Shown here piece by piece: positions 34,001 to 46,200 of a stretch of 64,000 nucleotides of DNA (its first letter is position 1; every line of letters starts with the position of its first letter). The position numbers and the translations under genes are program-made. Under the pieces are notes generated by a model. It was not told the origin of the DNA. It was given only the letters and a program-made list of their open reading frames with translations, and did no database searches. Source of the DNA: Chaetomium olivaceum (Eukaryota > Ascomycota > Sordariomycetes > Sordariales > Chaetomiaceae); the NCBI GenBank assembly GCA_039881045.1, contig JAYWVB010000002.1:682001-746000 (forward strand). Direction: 5' to 3'.

Positions 34001-34663
34001 GTTGTCGTTCTCTGGGTTATTGCCAGCCTCTGGGACATCGCCGGCCTCGGAGGGTCCAGAGGTTTGGTCTGTGGTCCGTACTTCGTTATCCTCCGGGTGG
34101 TTGTTTTCCTCGACGACATTGTCGCTTTCCTTGTTGAACCCCGGGTCATCGTCAGTCTGCGAAGACTTGGAGACATAAGTATTCGGCACTGCATCCGAGA
34201 CTGCATCGTTGTCCTCGGATGGCTTCTGGACGTCTTCTTCCGTAGCGTTTTGGGTTATCCCAGGGCGCTCAGCATCCGTGAGAGTACTCACATCGGCGAG
34301 GTTGCCATCGTCAGATGTATCCTCCTCTGTGTCTGGCTTCTTGTCAGAGTGGGTGTTGGAAGTCTTCAGTCCCCTGGCTTTGGTGTTGCGGTCGTCTTCT
34401 GAAAGCCCTGATTCCGAGGTGTCCGAAGCTGCGTCGTCAGTGGATGAGCCGGGTGATGATGATTCCGACGTGCAGGAGTCAAGGATAGAATCATCGAAGT
34501 TAGGTGAGCCCGTGCTGGACTTTCTGTCTACCACATCGTCGCTGGGGGGCTTGTGAGAATCGTTGTTTGGGCCCTGGGTGTCTTCTGAAGGACGGTCTGT
34601 GGTGACGTCCAGGGGTTGATGAGGGGTTTCCTGGCGGGTTGAGTCGTCTTCTGAATTGGTCAT
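31081..34663 (-). CDS. AAA ATPase, CbbX/SpoVK-like tandem domains (one frame break)
   Basis: A fungal AAA protein of unknown substrate. Exons complement(31081..33281, 33354..33489, 33552..34663); all junctions are GT-AG. Residues 1 to about 330 are acidic, Ser/Thr/Asp-rich and probably disordered. Next comes a conserved block joined by splicing (LLQSLALVEADLVARG, then IFIVDTPGAEDF). The first AAA module has Walker A GPPGTGKTT and Walker B GVLIIDDFH. The second has GPPGTGKTT again, Walker B KVLFVDEAYRL and a sensor-1-like VVVLAGYKEEMD. The frame breaks at 31669-31674, a run of six C (plus strand), between Walker A and Walker B of the second module. Homology continues without loss in the next frame, and one missing base explains it (total about 1,149 residues). 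Related fungal proteins often have three AAA modules; the VDTPGAEDF block may be a degenerate first one. Confidence 0.75.
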
Positions 34664-36431
34664 TGTGCTGACTGTTTGAGGTTCCCACTGTGATGTTTGG
34701 GATGCGTGATATGACAAGGGGATGCTTGAAGGTGAATAAGACAACTTGAATGTTTACTTGATGGGAAAGATGAGGACGAAGGCCGATTTCACTTCCATAT
34801 TATATTATCAACATCACAGGATGAAACCGCATCAGTCGGCTTCCTCTCAATCAATTCTCAACCAATAACCCAACACAGCGTGGTTTCTCCATAGAGCGTG
34901 GTTCTTGTGTCCCTACCGGTGCCTAAAAGCCCACAGTGTTGGTTGAGTGCATGCATCATGGATTCATGGTGCATGTTTGTCGCTTGCACGAACCCGGCAA
35001 TGATTGGACTCTGTTGGGTCGATTCATATGAATGGGTCTGGACAACACCACTCAATATATTCACGACCCAGGCAGACATGCAGATGTGTACCCCTTCGAG
35101 TTTACCGCCGTTGCAGCCTTGTGAATTCGTGAATGGAATGTGGATTGACTGCTGATCAGCGGCCGCTCATAGCGGCCGTTCCCTCTCCCGAATCCCTGGG
35201 CACCAAGACCCAAAATCGTGGATCACCGCACGACTGGGTCCCCAGCCACCAACATGACAAACAAGAATGACTGCTGGTCAGGCAACATCCCCATTTTTCC
35301 CATTTCACTTTCGATTTCGTGTTTAGCATAGCGCTTCCGAATGTTCTCGGCTTCCCTCAATCAACACTTGTTGCAAATCAAGCCGCACACCTGGCAGCTT
35401 GCTCAATTTCAAGACTCCAACAGTCAACCCTTCGCGGGACCACCAAAACGTCCACAAATTTTGAGGCTGAATTCGCCACAAAAAAACACCTGTTGGTCCT
35501 CGGCACGTTGCTATCTGGTTGGGCACTAGCCTAATGCTGTTGGTTGTTTGAGGGCTCCAAAGATGGTGGCGATGCAATTGGGAAAATCTGGTTGGACAAG
35601 ATGACCAGATTCGGGCATAATTGCATTGCCTGAAGAGACTCGAATTCTGTTTCCCATGTCCTGGCCGGAAAAAATTGTGTCTTGTCTTGTCGCCGTCCTT
35701 CTCACATGCTGCGTGTGTCCCTATTTCCAGAACATGCCCGCTGTCTCTCCAGTCTTGGTAACAATGAGAAGGCGGCATCATCCGTCAAAATATGTATGTC
35801 TTGTTCATTGACTGGATCCGTCAAGCGCCGTTTCTCTTCCCTTGTCGTCTTGAAGCAAATCGTAAGTACTAGGTAGGTAACGGGCTTTGTTCGGTTTCTT
35901 TGCGTTTCTTCTCTTCCATAGGTACTTATCCTTGTCTTCTTTCTGCATGTCTTCATATTTCTTAGCTAGGGGGCAAAGGGGGACTGACTCGTTGACAAAT
36001 AGATAGAAGCATAGACAACTGGAGGCCCAAAATGTCGTCCTTCAGTTACAGCTTCAGGATCATCCTTCATCTCCTATCACACAAGCTTAGGCACCGTAGT
36101 TAGGCATTCAACAACATATTCGAAATTGAATTCCAATGTGAGTTCAAGAAAGAGCCGCGTGTAGCAGGATGAGGTGCAGTTGGTGACCGGCGATTGGTGA
36201 TATTTCTCTTGTATCACCTCGCTTCTCAAAAAGGATGATTCGTATTATCAGTGAAGGATTTAGCCGTTAGGTGATAGCGTTATGTATGGTTCTAATTAGC
36301 AGCAACAAGGGAAGCCAGGGGTGTAAGCCCCGCAGTTCCTTCGAGATCCCGTTCCCGGGCATCCGGGTTCTCTTAATAAAATCCAAAGTTTAATCCTAGA
36401 GTCGGGAAGCTCCTGGTAGATTAGAACTAGT
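34664..36431. promoter_or_regulatory. Divergent intergenic region, AAA gene / carboxylesterase
   Basis: 1.77 kb between two divergent starts. It contains a perfect short inverted repeat, CGGCCGCT-CAT-AGCGGCCG, at 35160-35178. Its CGG/CCG triplets resemble half-sites of Zn2Cys6 regulators, but this is only a resemblance. Small frames here (up to 152 aa at 35323-35781 minus) have no family character. Confidence 0.4.
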
Positions 36432-38300
36432 ATGGTCACCACAATAGCAACTAAAATGCTGCTCTCCTACTTAGCCCTACTGCCGGGGGTGTTGGCGTCC
36501 TGCCAAACCGCCCCTGTCGCCACCACCCTCAACGGCACCTACACCGGCCGCTACCTTGCCGAATTCGCCCAAGACCTCTTCCTAGGCATCCCCTTTGCCA
36601 AAGCCGGACGGTTGGAAAACCCAACTCCCCTCAATGAGACATGGGAAGGCTCGCGCTCGGCTGAGTGGTATGGGAACATCTGCCCGGTCCCGGCGTCGGA
36701 GCGCAGCGTGCGCAACGCCAACGTGACGGGCAAGTCGGACGACTGCCTCAACCTCAACATCATCCGCCCCTCGCGCGCTTCCCTCAAAGACAAGAATAAA
36801 AAGCTGCCCGTGGCGGTGTGGCTGTACGGTGGCGGCTTTTCCGACGGTTTCGGCGCCGACCTCAACTCCAACTACTCGTGGGTCGTGCAAGCGAGCGTGG
36901 CGAAGGGCACGCCCATCATGGCGGTGACGCTCAACTACCGCGTCGGCTTCTTCGGCTTCCCCGCCGGCGAGGAGATCACTGCCGCAGGGCTAACCAACCT
37001 CGGCCTCAAAGACCAGCGGCAAGCCCTACGGTGGGTGCGCGAGAACATCGCTGCCTTCGGCGGCGACCCAGACAAGATCACCGTGTGGGGCCAGTCGGCC
37101 GGCGCCAACTTCATCGTGTACCAGCTGCTGGCGTACGACGGCAAAGCCCACGATAACCTCTTCCGCGGCGCCATCATGAGCAGCGGCTCCATCGGCATCG
37201 GCAACACCATCCGCCCGGACAGCGAGAACTCCATCCAAGGCTACCGCCACGTCCTCAACCAAACCGGCTGCCTTAGCACACCCGACACCATCGCCTGCCT
37301 GCGCTCCGCCCCCCTCGACGCCGTCTACAACGCAGCCGCCTCCACGCCAACCACTCCGACCTGGTGGCCGACCATCGACGGCGACTTCCTCACCCAACCC
37401 CCCACTCTGCAACTCGCCGCGGGCCACTTCCCGCGCAACATCACCCTCCTCCTCGGCACCAACGACGACGAAGGCTTCGCGCTCTCCAACCTGCTCGGGC
37501 CGGACACCTCCACCGAACCCCAGCTCCTCGCCCTCCTCCAAACTGTCTTCCCCCGCGCCACCAACACCACCCTGGCCTCCCTCCTGTCCGCCTACCCCTC
37601 CACCGCCCCCGCCCCGCCCTATTCCCTCCCCCTCTCCCAGACCCCGCAATTCTGCACCGCCATCACCACCGCCCTCCCCAACCTCCCCTGCGGCGGCATC
37701 CAATACCGCCGGCTGTCCGCCCTGCTGGGCGACTACGCGCTGATCCACGGCCGGCGGGACGTCGCCGCCGCGTGGGCAGCGGCCGCGGAGACGGCCTATA
37801 CCTGGCGGTTCAGCACATGGCCGACGTCCTTTCCGATCGATGCCACGCTGGAGAGCCAGCCGGGGTTTGCGGGGCACGGGGCAGAGTATTCGTATTTCTT
37901 TCGGTTTCCGAGGAGTTACGAGCTGTTTGGGAATAACCCGCGCGTGGCAGACTCGGAGGCGCACCGGGCGCTGATGGAGGTGGTTTCGACGAGGTTGATT
38001 TCGTATGTGTATAGTGGGGATCCGAATTTGGTGGATATGGAGGGTAAGTCTGCTGCCCGGGGTGCTTCGTGGAGTGATGGGGTTGGTGCTGGGTTGGGCA
38101 TGGAAGCTGACTTTGGTGTGATAGTGCCCGATGTGCCGGCCTGGCCGAAGTATACGGTCGACAACCCGTCCAACTTGGTTCTTAACGCCACCGCGGACCC
38201 TGATCAGTTGAACATCCACGTTGAGCAAGACACTTGGCGCCAGGAGGGGATGGCGTTGTGGGCCAAGTATCCCCTTGAATTGGATATATTCATCGGTTGA
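36432..38300 (+). CDS. Secreted type-B carboxylesterase / lipase
   Basis: Serine ester hydrolase of the cholinesterase/type-B lipase family. The open frame has ATGs at 36432 and 36456; the second gives a clean signal peptide (MLLSYLALLPGVLASC). Motifs in order: FLGIPFAK, DDCLNLNIIRP, oxyanion loop WLYGGGFSDG, NYRVGFFGF, the catalytic serine in GQSAGA, the acid in TNDDEGFAL, and the histidine in GHGAEYSYFF. Several N-x-T/S sites fit secretion. Positions 38044-38124 look like an in-frame 81-nt intron (donor GTAAGT, branch GCTGAC, acceptor TAG): its removal joins NLVDME to VPDVPAWPKYT, the usual family wording, and gives 595 residues instead of 622. Substrate unknown. Confidence 0.88.
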   Translation: MVTTIATKMLLSYLALLPGVLASCQTAPVATTLNGTYTGRYLAEFAQDLFLGIPFAKAGRLENPTPLNETWEGSRSAEWYGNICPVPASERSVRNANVTGKSDDCLNLNIIRPSRASLKDKNKKLPVAVWLYGGGFSDGFGADLNSNYSWVVQASVAKGTPIMAVTLNYRVGFFGFPAGEEITAAGLTNLGLKDQRQALRWVRENIAAFGGDPDKITVWGQSAGANFIVYQLLAYDGKAHDNLFRGAIMSSGSIGIGNTIRPDSENSIQGYRHVLNQTGCLSTPDTIACLRSAPLDAVYNAAASTPTTPTWWPTIDGDFLTQPPTLQLAAGHFPRNITLLLGTNDDEGFALSNLLGPDTSTEPQLLALLQTVFPRATNTTLASLLSAYPSTAPAPPYSLPLSQTPQFCTAITTALPNLPCGGIQYRRLSALLGDYALIHGRRDVAAAWAAAAETAYTWRFSTWPTSFPIDATLESQPGFAGHGAEYSYFFRFPRSYELFGNNPRVADSEAHRALMEVVSTRLISYVYSGDPNLVDMEGKSAARGASWSDGVGAGLGMEADFGVIVPDVPAWPKYTVDNPSNLVLNATADPDQLNIHVEQDTWRQEGMALWAKYPLELDIFIG

Positions 38301-38470
38301 TCAACGAGCGAACTCATGTAGGCTTGATTGATACCACCACCTGTGTAAAAGGTAGGAAGAAAAAGGGCTTGTAATTACGAGAATATACAGAAACGAGCCG
38401 TTCCCAAACGCCGTGTGGAGGAGCTCTTCCTTAAACAAATGCAGCCAACCGGTCTATGCCAGAACCGCCC

Positions 38471-40210
38471 CTAATGCAATCCGCTGACGCCCGTCACCGC
38501 CATGTATTTTTGGCACTCGATCAAATGCTTGACCTGCTCCCCAACCTCTCCCAAACGCCCCAAAACCTTGCTATTACCATCCACAAACCCTAGGAGGGTG
38601 TACGGGATGTTGGTGCTTTCGCAAAACTCCCTCACCAAGACCTGCAGCCTGCGCAGGTTGTGGCGAGGTACCCGAGGAAACAAATGGTGCACAGCCTGAA
38701 ACTGCAGGCCGCCGTGAATGAAGTCCAACCAGGCCGGGCAGTCGACGTCCATAGTGGTGCGGAGCTGGCGCTGGGCAAACGACTCGGACTCGCCAACGTC
38801 GGCGGTCGACATGCCCCAGTGGGACAGGGTGATCTGGACGTGTAGCGGCATGGTAATGATGTGGGAGACGAGCACGTAGACGACGCGCATGGTCCAAGTC
38901 GGCAGGCTGCACCAGAGCAAGAGGTAGCCGAAGATGTACCAGTAGCACGACATCATGGCGATCTCGGCAGGGCGGATCCACCAGGCTTTGCTGCTACCGA
39001 GCGAGGCCGACTTGGCCGAAAGCACGTGAAGCCACGAAAGGAGGTAGAGGTTGAAGCGCGCAATACCCATGACGGGATAGTACGTGTACTTTTGGTACGG
39101 CACCATGAAGTCGGCGACAGCGTCCCAGGCGAAGGTGAAGTCGTAGTAGCTGGAGCGGATGCCACGGAAGAAGGACGGCGAGGTGGCGAAGAGCGGCACG
39201 TTCTGGATATCCGGGTCGTGTTCCTGTTTGCGCGGTCAGCAGTTATTCCCACACTAAGGTCCCCATCCTTCAAGACACTTACAGGGTGGTTGGTGATGAG
39301 ATGGTGGACGTTGTGGCTGCTCTTCCACCAGCCGATGGACAAGCCGCAGCAAAAATCGGCGACGAACATAGCGATCAGGCTGTCGACCTCGAACTTGCCG
39401 GTGATGGCACCGTGCGCGGCGTCGTGGGCGGTGAACATGATCTGGTGCCAGAAGAGCCCGAGGAAGAATGCCGACGTCACGTACCAGCCGTGCCGCAAGG
39501 CCACGATGCATACCGTAAAAAGGATCATGTAGCGGGCCATCTCCTTGCCGCCGTAGGCGAAGTAAGGGCAATTGTAAAAGCCCTCATCGTGGACTCTCTG
39601 GTGCAGCGCCCTGTACTTCTGAGCGATCTCTTGCTGGACCTCGGGGTCCAGTGACGGATAGTCGGTCTTGTCCTGCTTAATCTCCTGCTTCTCGACCCAG
39701 TCGGTGTAGGCGGCGGCATCGCCCGCAAAGACCTTCTTGCCGGCGGACGAGGGGTCATCAGAAACCCGCCAGACATACTGAGGCTCTTGCACCGAGTCTA
39801 CGCTCGAGGTGTCGTGTGTCGCAGTCGCAGAGGGTGGGGTCGTGGCCTCTTTTTGGTAAAGGCCACCCCGGATCGGCGGCGTCTTGTTGGTCCAGATTCC
39901 AGGTGGTTTCCGGCCTATCCGAAACGCCTTCATGGTCTTCCACGTGGCTGGGATATGGTACCTGCATGAATATGATTATGTCAGAAGCTTAAAACTTAAT
40001 TGTTATATCGAGTTTTAAATCGCAAACTTACGCCTTGATCTCGTCCGTCGCATCTTTCCCAACCATGTGCAGGATTGCCAGGCGACCGCCGGGATGCTTC
40101 TCGATCCAAGAGTCCAACTTCAAAACAAAGTCTTCGAAAATGACAATTACATTTCCGTCGGCGATCAAAGCCTCGACCGCTGCGGCGGTCAATACCTGGT
40201 CGCGCTTCAT
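38471..40210 (-). CDS. Delta8-sphingolipid desaturase with N-terminal cytochrome b5 domain
   Basis: Front-end desaturase acting on the long-chain base of sphingolipids in the ER. Three exons, complement(38471..39223, 39283..39961, 40032..40210), give 536 residues. Residues 1 to about 90 form the fused cytochrome b5 domain, with the haem His in EKHPGG. The three histidine boxes are HDAAH (in FTAHDAAHGA), HNVHH (WKSSHNVHHL) and QAVHHLFPR, where Gln replaces the first His as in all front-end desaturases. Hydrophobic segments surround the boxes as expected. The family also includes delta-6 fatty acid desaturases; the fungal context and wording (GWWKSSHNVHHLITNHP) favour the sphingolipid enzyme. 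The start at 40210 is the first ATG of the b5 exon. Confidence 0.88.
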
Positions 40211-41551
40211 GATGGGCGGGTAGCGCGTGGAAGGGAGGGAAGGTAGGCCGCGGAGGAAGTGGTAGGCAGGTGCAACAAGGAAAAGAGCAAGAGGAACGGC
40301 CCGAGCAAGAAGGGGAGAGAGTGAGACGGGGTCGGGACATGAAGAATCATCCAACGGCAGAACCAACAAGCAAGCAAGTGGGCCAACAAAAGGGGAGTGA
40401 CCGAGGACGAAGCAGGCAAGTACCCCCGCGACCAAGCAGAACCAAGGAGGACCAAGGAAAGACCAAGCCCAGGAAGGGCACTTTGTGTGCCGCCAGCATC
40501 CTTAGCGGGTTTTTTTTCCCAACCGACAGCTGCGAGGAAACGAGTCCACAACGGCCAACAAAGGGGTTGGCTCAGGTTGGAGAGGAGAACCGAGGAGAGC
40601 CCATCTCCTCCTTTTGCGCCAAGCGACGAGATGCCAATCTCTCGGTGGACTTGGCCATCGCCTTGGCGCAGACGCGTGTGAGCAGAATTGCGGCCGACGG
40701 AAAGTGGGAGTAGCTCCGAGCAGCCAGAAATGCGAGCTTGTGCGAATTCGTCTTGGCCGTGTGGTACATACAGACGAAGTACAACGCGTTGAACACGCAG
40801 AAATGGGCAAATGGCACAATCGGTGGGCGCAGTGGGCGCAGTGGTGGCAAGCGTCGTGGCGCCCTGGAACGAATTCTACACAGTCAAGACAGTCCACGGT
40901 GTACGGACAAGTATCCATCCAAAAAAACTGCCAAATCACATTGGCCCATAGCATAAACTTTCCACCTTTCCCACGCTCCATCCCGCTTCCAGAACAGGTA
41001 TACACGTAAAACAGGGGAATGAAACCTTCTCCACGACGAAACCCTGCAGATCTTTGGGGCTGAGTCCCAATTTGGGTACGCGGCCCAATTTTCCCTTTAG
41101 CGTGGGGCACCATCGGAGCCAACCAGCCGTGTTTCTTCGCATTGTTCCCACCTTTATGCGCGAAAGGTTCCATCCCAGCGGGGAGCAAACTCAGGGTCCG
41201 GCGCCGGGACCTGGGCTTTGGGTGTTGGTCCCTGCAGGCTCTGATGAATTTCCAGCCAATCTCTTCCACATCGAGTGTTAAGTTGCCACGAAAATCAAGA
41301 TCAGTTCGAGTGTGGTGGAGTGAATTGAGAGCGGTGAGAGCGGGAAGTTGGGAGTCGTTATTGAAACAGGGGCTGGCGAATAGCAGGAAACCCATGAAGC
41401 TTTTATTCGCATTCTTCGCACTTTTCGCACCCGTCTCTGTCTCAACGTGCAACATGCAATGCGAGATGCCCCAGTACTAGAAGAGTTACACGGAATATTT
41501 CGTACCGGATGGGCTCGATAAGCTGACTGTATGGAATTAACTCGCATTCGA
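40211..41551. other. Long upstream region of the desaturase gene
   Basis: 1.34 kb between the desaturase start and the 3' end of the next minus-strand gene. The first 300 bp are purine-rich on the plus strand (CT-rich leader on the coding strand). A 317-codon minus frame at 40502-41455 exists but its composition is not protein-like and no motif is recognisable. Confidence 0.45.
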
Positions 41552-42537
41552 TCATACCACGCCAGCCACACCGTCAGGTTCATCTCGTCTCTCCCCGCGT
41601 GCACCTGCACCTGCACCACCACCTGCACCTCCCTTTGCAGTTCCACCCGCACCTTCTAGACGCCGCCACTTGAACACGTCCACATCCAACCTTGGCGCCG
41701 CGTCCTCCTCCGCCCCATTTCCCCGCCCCCCGCTTCCTTCGTTCCCTTCATTGTCGTCGCCATCGTCGTCGTTCCGCGCATTTCGATATTTCTCCTCGAT
41801 TGCGGCAAGAATCGCCTTCCGCCTCCGCTCGACTCGCCAGCTTTCCCACCTCCACCACAGTCGAATCCCTATCCCTATCAATATCGCCGCAACAATTCCC
41901 GAACAGAAAGAGATCCCGTACAAGGCCCCTCTTGAAAGCCCGCTCCCTCCTCCTTCCTCCGGCGCCGACGATGATGTTTCGGTGCTAGCGTCCGTCGAGC
42001 CGGTCGGGGAAGTCGAGGAAGTTGCCGAGGGTGATGTCGATGGCGTGGTGGGCGGGTCGGTGTCCACTCCAAAAGTCTGCGGGCCTTGGCTCCGCTCGTT
42101 CCTGAGAATGCTAAACGACGCGCTGCTCTTGCTGTTGTTGGTGGTGCCGTCCCCGTCTGGCCCCGCTCCGAGGTCGAACCAGCAGGGCTCGTCGGATACG
42201 AAGTCGAGGAGTATCGGTAGGCTGCCGGTAGGCCCGGGCACGGTTTGTCGGTTGACTGTCACGCTGTTAGTATGTATGTTGCCGTAGCCCGGTGGGGTTG
42301 GTGGAGATGTTGGGGTGACGCACTCAACTTTCTGGGGCCGGGCTCGCAGAATGTGGAGAGTTCGGCCGTGTCGTAAGGTACGGTGTAGTTCACTATCACC
42401 GTGTCCATTTTGTGGTAGGTGTAGTCCGAGCCATCTGGCGGATACGTGAATACGGGTTGTTGTGTGGTGCCCTGGCACGCGACGCCCACCGCGAAGAGGG
42501 CGGTTGCCAGGAGAGTCGTTTGCATGCTCATGACCAT
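41552..42537 (-). CDS. Single-pass cell-surface protein with Ser/Thr-rich stalk
   Basis: Function unknown. Two exons, complement(41552..42263, 42329..42537), give 306 residues. A signal peptide (TTLLATALFAVGVACQ) is followed by a small extracellular beta-rich domain (FTYPPDGSDYTYHKMDTVIV ... LDFVSDEPCWFDLG), then a Thr/Ser/Pro stalk at about residues 135-185. One transmembrane helix follows (GISFCSGIVAAILIGIGIRL), with a basic stop-transfer RRRK nearby and an acidic, then Gly/Ala-rich cytoplasmic tail. The intron is donor GTTGAG, acceptor AACAG with branch ACTAAC. This layout is common for fungal cell-wall-associated sensors and WSC-like proteins, but the WSC cysteines are absent. Confidence 0.75.
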
Positions 42538-43274
42538 GGTCGTCCAGGTCGGATATTCGTTTGGTGATACTGGCCTGGAGCTCCGTTACCAACAAACGGA
42601 GTAAGGCCCATCTTTAAGTCTGGCATGGGGATGGTTTTGCAACCCATCGTGACTTTTTGAAGAAGAGGGCTTGGATGGGGCGGTCGGGCATCGACAGAAC
42701 GACGTCGTCGGCGCAAAAACAGGCCGACTGACTGACACTGACGAGGCAGAGAATCTCCGCACGCAAGGCGGCCTTGTGCGGCTGACCCTCCCTCCCCCAA
42801 CCCACGTGCATCAGCGCTGGAAGTTTTGTGGCACGAGCCGAATGGGGGGCGCCAAAATGGAAACGGGCTGTGGCTCGCAGAGCCAACCATTTCGAGGGTT
42901 TCCAGCCAGGGCTGAGTCTGTTCCCGCATAGCATTGACTCGGAAGGCCAGCACCCAAGGTGAAGCATTGACAGCGCGACCGAGGCACTGCCACCTGCCTA
43001 TAATTCAAGGCACTCCTCTGAACCGTTTCAGACACTGAAGCTCAAGGCTCTGGCGTGACAGCCCGCTGTGGGCGTTCTTTGGTGGCTAAGGACTTCACAA
43101 ACCCGAATCGACACCGAAGACAATGATACCGTCGACATGACAGGAAGCGGTGGTTCAGCTAAATGATCCACAGGAGCGAGTTTCTCTAAGTCCTCTAAAC
43201 CGTACAATTATGTGAAAGTGACCAGATGCCAATCATGATCCGACCAGTATGCCACCATTTCTCCCTCAAATCCT
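42538..43274. other. Intergenic
   Basis: 737 bp between two minus-strand genes. Small frames only (up to 141 codons), none with family character. Confidence 0.45.
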
Positions 43275-46200
43275 TCACTCCCGGTCTACCTCCATCTTCA
43301 CATCTATGGGCTCTTCTTCGCAACCCCCCTCTGCCATGGTGGTGTCACCATCATCAACACCCTCCATCTTAACATCAGCCCCCTTAAAAACACTCTCCCC
43401 CAAAATCTCTCCAGCCAAAATCCTGCCCATGTGAGTCTTCTCAATATCAAGACAATCCCTCCGGATCCGCTTGAACAAGACATTCAGGAACCCAACCGGG
43501 CTCGACTCAAACTCACAATCCTCATACCCTTCCCCACCAGCCCGGCCGACGAATCCATCCGCCCCAATCTCTTTCTCGCCCTTATTCTCCCTGTACGACA
43601 AGCCCAGATACCGACACAACCGCAAATAATCAGCGTACGAGCGCAGGTACAACTGTCCAGCAAACAGATTCAGCTGCATGACCAGCTCCGGCGGCGGCAC
43701 AGGCGGGTCTGCGCCAGCCGGCACCGTGTACACAACCAAATCCTCGAGCGAGCCGAACGACAGGCTGGAGCGCGGCAGGTACGCGCGCAGAAACACCTGG
43801 TTCACCCCGGCCTTCTTCTCCCGACTCGTCGTCTCCAACACCTCCTTCAACAAGTTTGCCTCCCACGAGCTAACCAGCACCATGCGCATCCCATCACCAC
43901 CACCACCACCCGCCGTCGACAGCGACTGCGACCGCGACTGCGACTTTGCCTGCGGCGGTGTCACCGTAACCACCCACTGGGCCGGCCGCTGGTACGCATC
44001 CCCTTCCCCCACCACCGCACCACCGCCAGCGTTTTCGGCATCAGCACCAGCAGCAGTCTGCACCGTCCTTGCAAAATCCGCCGTCACCAACAACCCGCTC
44101 GGAAAAGCGCCCGACAACGACAACGACGACGACGACGACGAGGACGAGGACGAGAACAACGACCCCAACAGTGGCGCGGCGCTCGTGCGCCCCAGCGCGG
44201 CGAACGCCGGCATGAACGCGGGGCTGCGCACGTCCAGCACGCCCTCGGCCGCGAGGCGCCGCACGTCCCCGTGCAGCCTGTGAGGGGCGGGCAGGCGGGG
44301 CGCGGGGCGCTCGACTTGGCGCTCGCGCTCTGTCTCGGGGGCCAGCTCGCGCTCTTGCTTTTCTTGCAGCGTGCTGGAGGCCGGGTGGTGGTGGTGGTGG
44401 TGGGTGAGGGCGAATTGGGCGCATTTGGTGTGGATGAGGGCGAGGTGGCGGTGCCGGGAGTGGGGGAGGGTGGTGGTGGTGAGGGTTTGGAGGGTGGTGA
44501 AAAGGGGTTGGGAGGGCGGGTGGTTGTCGTTGGTGGTTGTTGTTGTTGTTGTTGTTGTTGAGATGGGGGTGGTTGGGCGGTACCGCTGCTCGAGGGTTTG
44601 CGATTCGTCTTCGAGGTAGCGGGCCACGTGGGCGGGGGAGAGCGAGCCCGCGTTGCTCTTGTCGGCTTCCTCCCAGACTACTTCCTGGTGCTGGTGGCGG
44701 ATGCCTTGGGTGGCCCATAGCGGGAGGCTGCGGTGTGCGTCGTCCCAGGTCTCGGCAATGGCGCTGATGAGGACGTCGGTCACGGTGAGGGCGCGGGCGT
44801 CCTGCAGCTTGGCCAGCGTCCGGATGCGCTTTTGCATTTCGGGGGAGACGCAGAAAGTGACGGACTGGCCTTGTCCGAGTTTCCGCATTCGCATGCAAGC
44901 TAATGGCACGTTAGAAGTGGATCGTAACCACAGGTAAGACTGTAAACAAAGAAAGGAAGGGGTTGGAAGGGCAGAGTGTGTTGGGGCCAACCATACCTTG
45001 AACAAGTGTATCCTTCGTCACCCCCGGCCCCAGTGTGACCGCAGCACGATACGAATCCGGCAGCTTCAAGTCCGTGCCCCGGGTATGGGCCTGATCTAGG
45101 AAGACGAGACACCGATCCGTCTGTGTGGCGAACGGTGATGTGAGAAATGAGTCGACGGTGCCGTTGCGAGTCAAGACAGACAGCTCATCGTGGTCGTTGA
45201 AAAAGATGACCGCATCCGCCTCTTGGGAAGGCACCATGTCGAGCCAACGCCGCGCCACTTGGAGATTGCTAAGCTCGATGATCTGCGCTCCGACGTCGAG
45301 GATTACTCGCATCGGCTGACTCGAGATTGTGGCAGCTTCCAGCAGCACTTTCACCGTCAATGCGGTTAAATTGTCTCCGTCACCGCCGAGCTCCAAGACT
45401 GTGTTCTCTGCCCGGAGAAGGCAAGCGAGAACGGCTGAGTTGGTGTGTCGCTGTTCGGGGAGATCGAGTGCCGTCACTGAGAGCGGAAGCACATACTTTG
45501 AGTCCGTGGTGCCGCTGAATCCAGTCAATGGATGGCGCTTCGTCTTGCCGAGATCCCACCCGGAGGCAGAGAGCTTGAAGGGGAACTCCCGCATCTCCTT
45601 GGGGAACACGACAATTGCCAAGTAAAAGTCGATGGCCGGCTTTGCGTAGCGCAGGGCTGGGAATACCTTCTCTTTGCACAACTTGGTGTCCTTGAGATTA
45701 ACGCCCGAGAAGTGAACCAACGATGATGGTAGGTTTGGCGACGCTGCTGCCCAGCGGCTATACTCCTGTACTGCCTGGTCTGACCTGCTCAGTCGCTCCA
45801 GACAAGTGCGCAATTCGTTGTCCGAGAGGCCTTGGTAATAGTAGCTCAGACATGTCAGAACAATGACAACGTCTGGATGGCTGAACTCGGAACGCGGAGC
45901 CGGCGAGTCTTTGGCGCGGTAGGGCACGGCGAGCATGGTTGAGGGCCGTCTATGAGGAGCGAGGCCGTAGTTGACTCGAAACCGCTTCTGTCCAAGAGCA
46001 AACAAGATGACGTTGGTTGCCAACAGACCTCGGAGTAACAAGAGTGCGTTCTTCGATTTCGGCTCGCTGAAGAAGCCGCTGCTTGCATTCTCGACTGTTG
46101 CGATCTGCTGGGTGTCGAGATGTGGGAGGAGAATGTACTTTAACACTGCCTGCCGCATCTGCTCTGGTTGATGCTGGATGGGAAAACCCCTGAGTCCTGT

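Noticed and set aside
37026..38228. 400-codon minus-strand frame
   Set aside because: Antisense to the carboxylesterase; composition is an artefact of codon bias.
40502..41455. 317-codon minus-strand frame upstream of the desaturase
   Set aside because: No recognisable motif, irregular composition, no splice-consistent extension; more likely leader and intergenic DNA.
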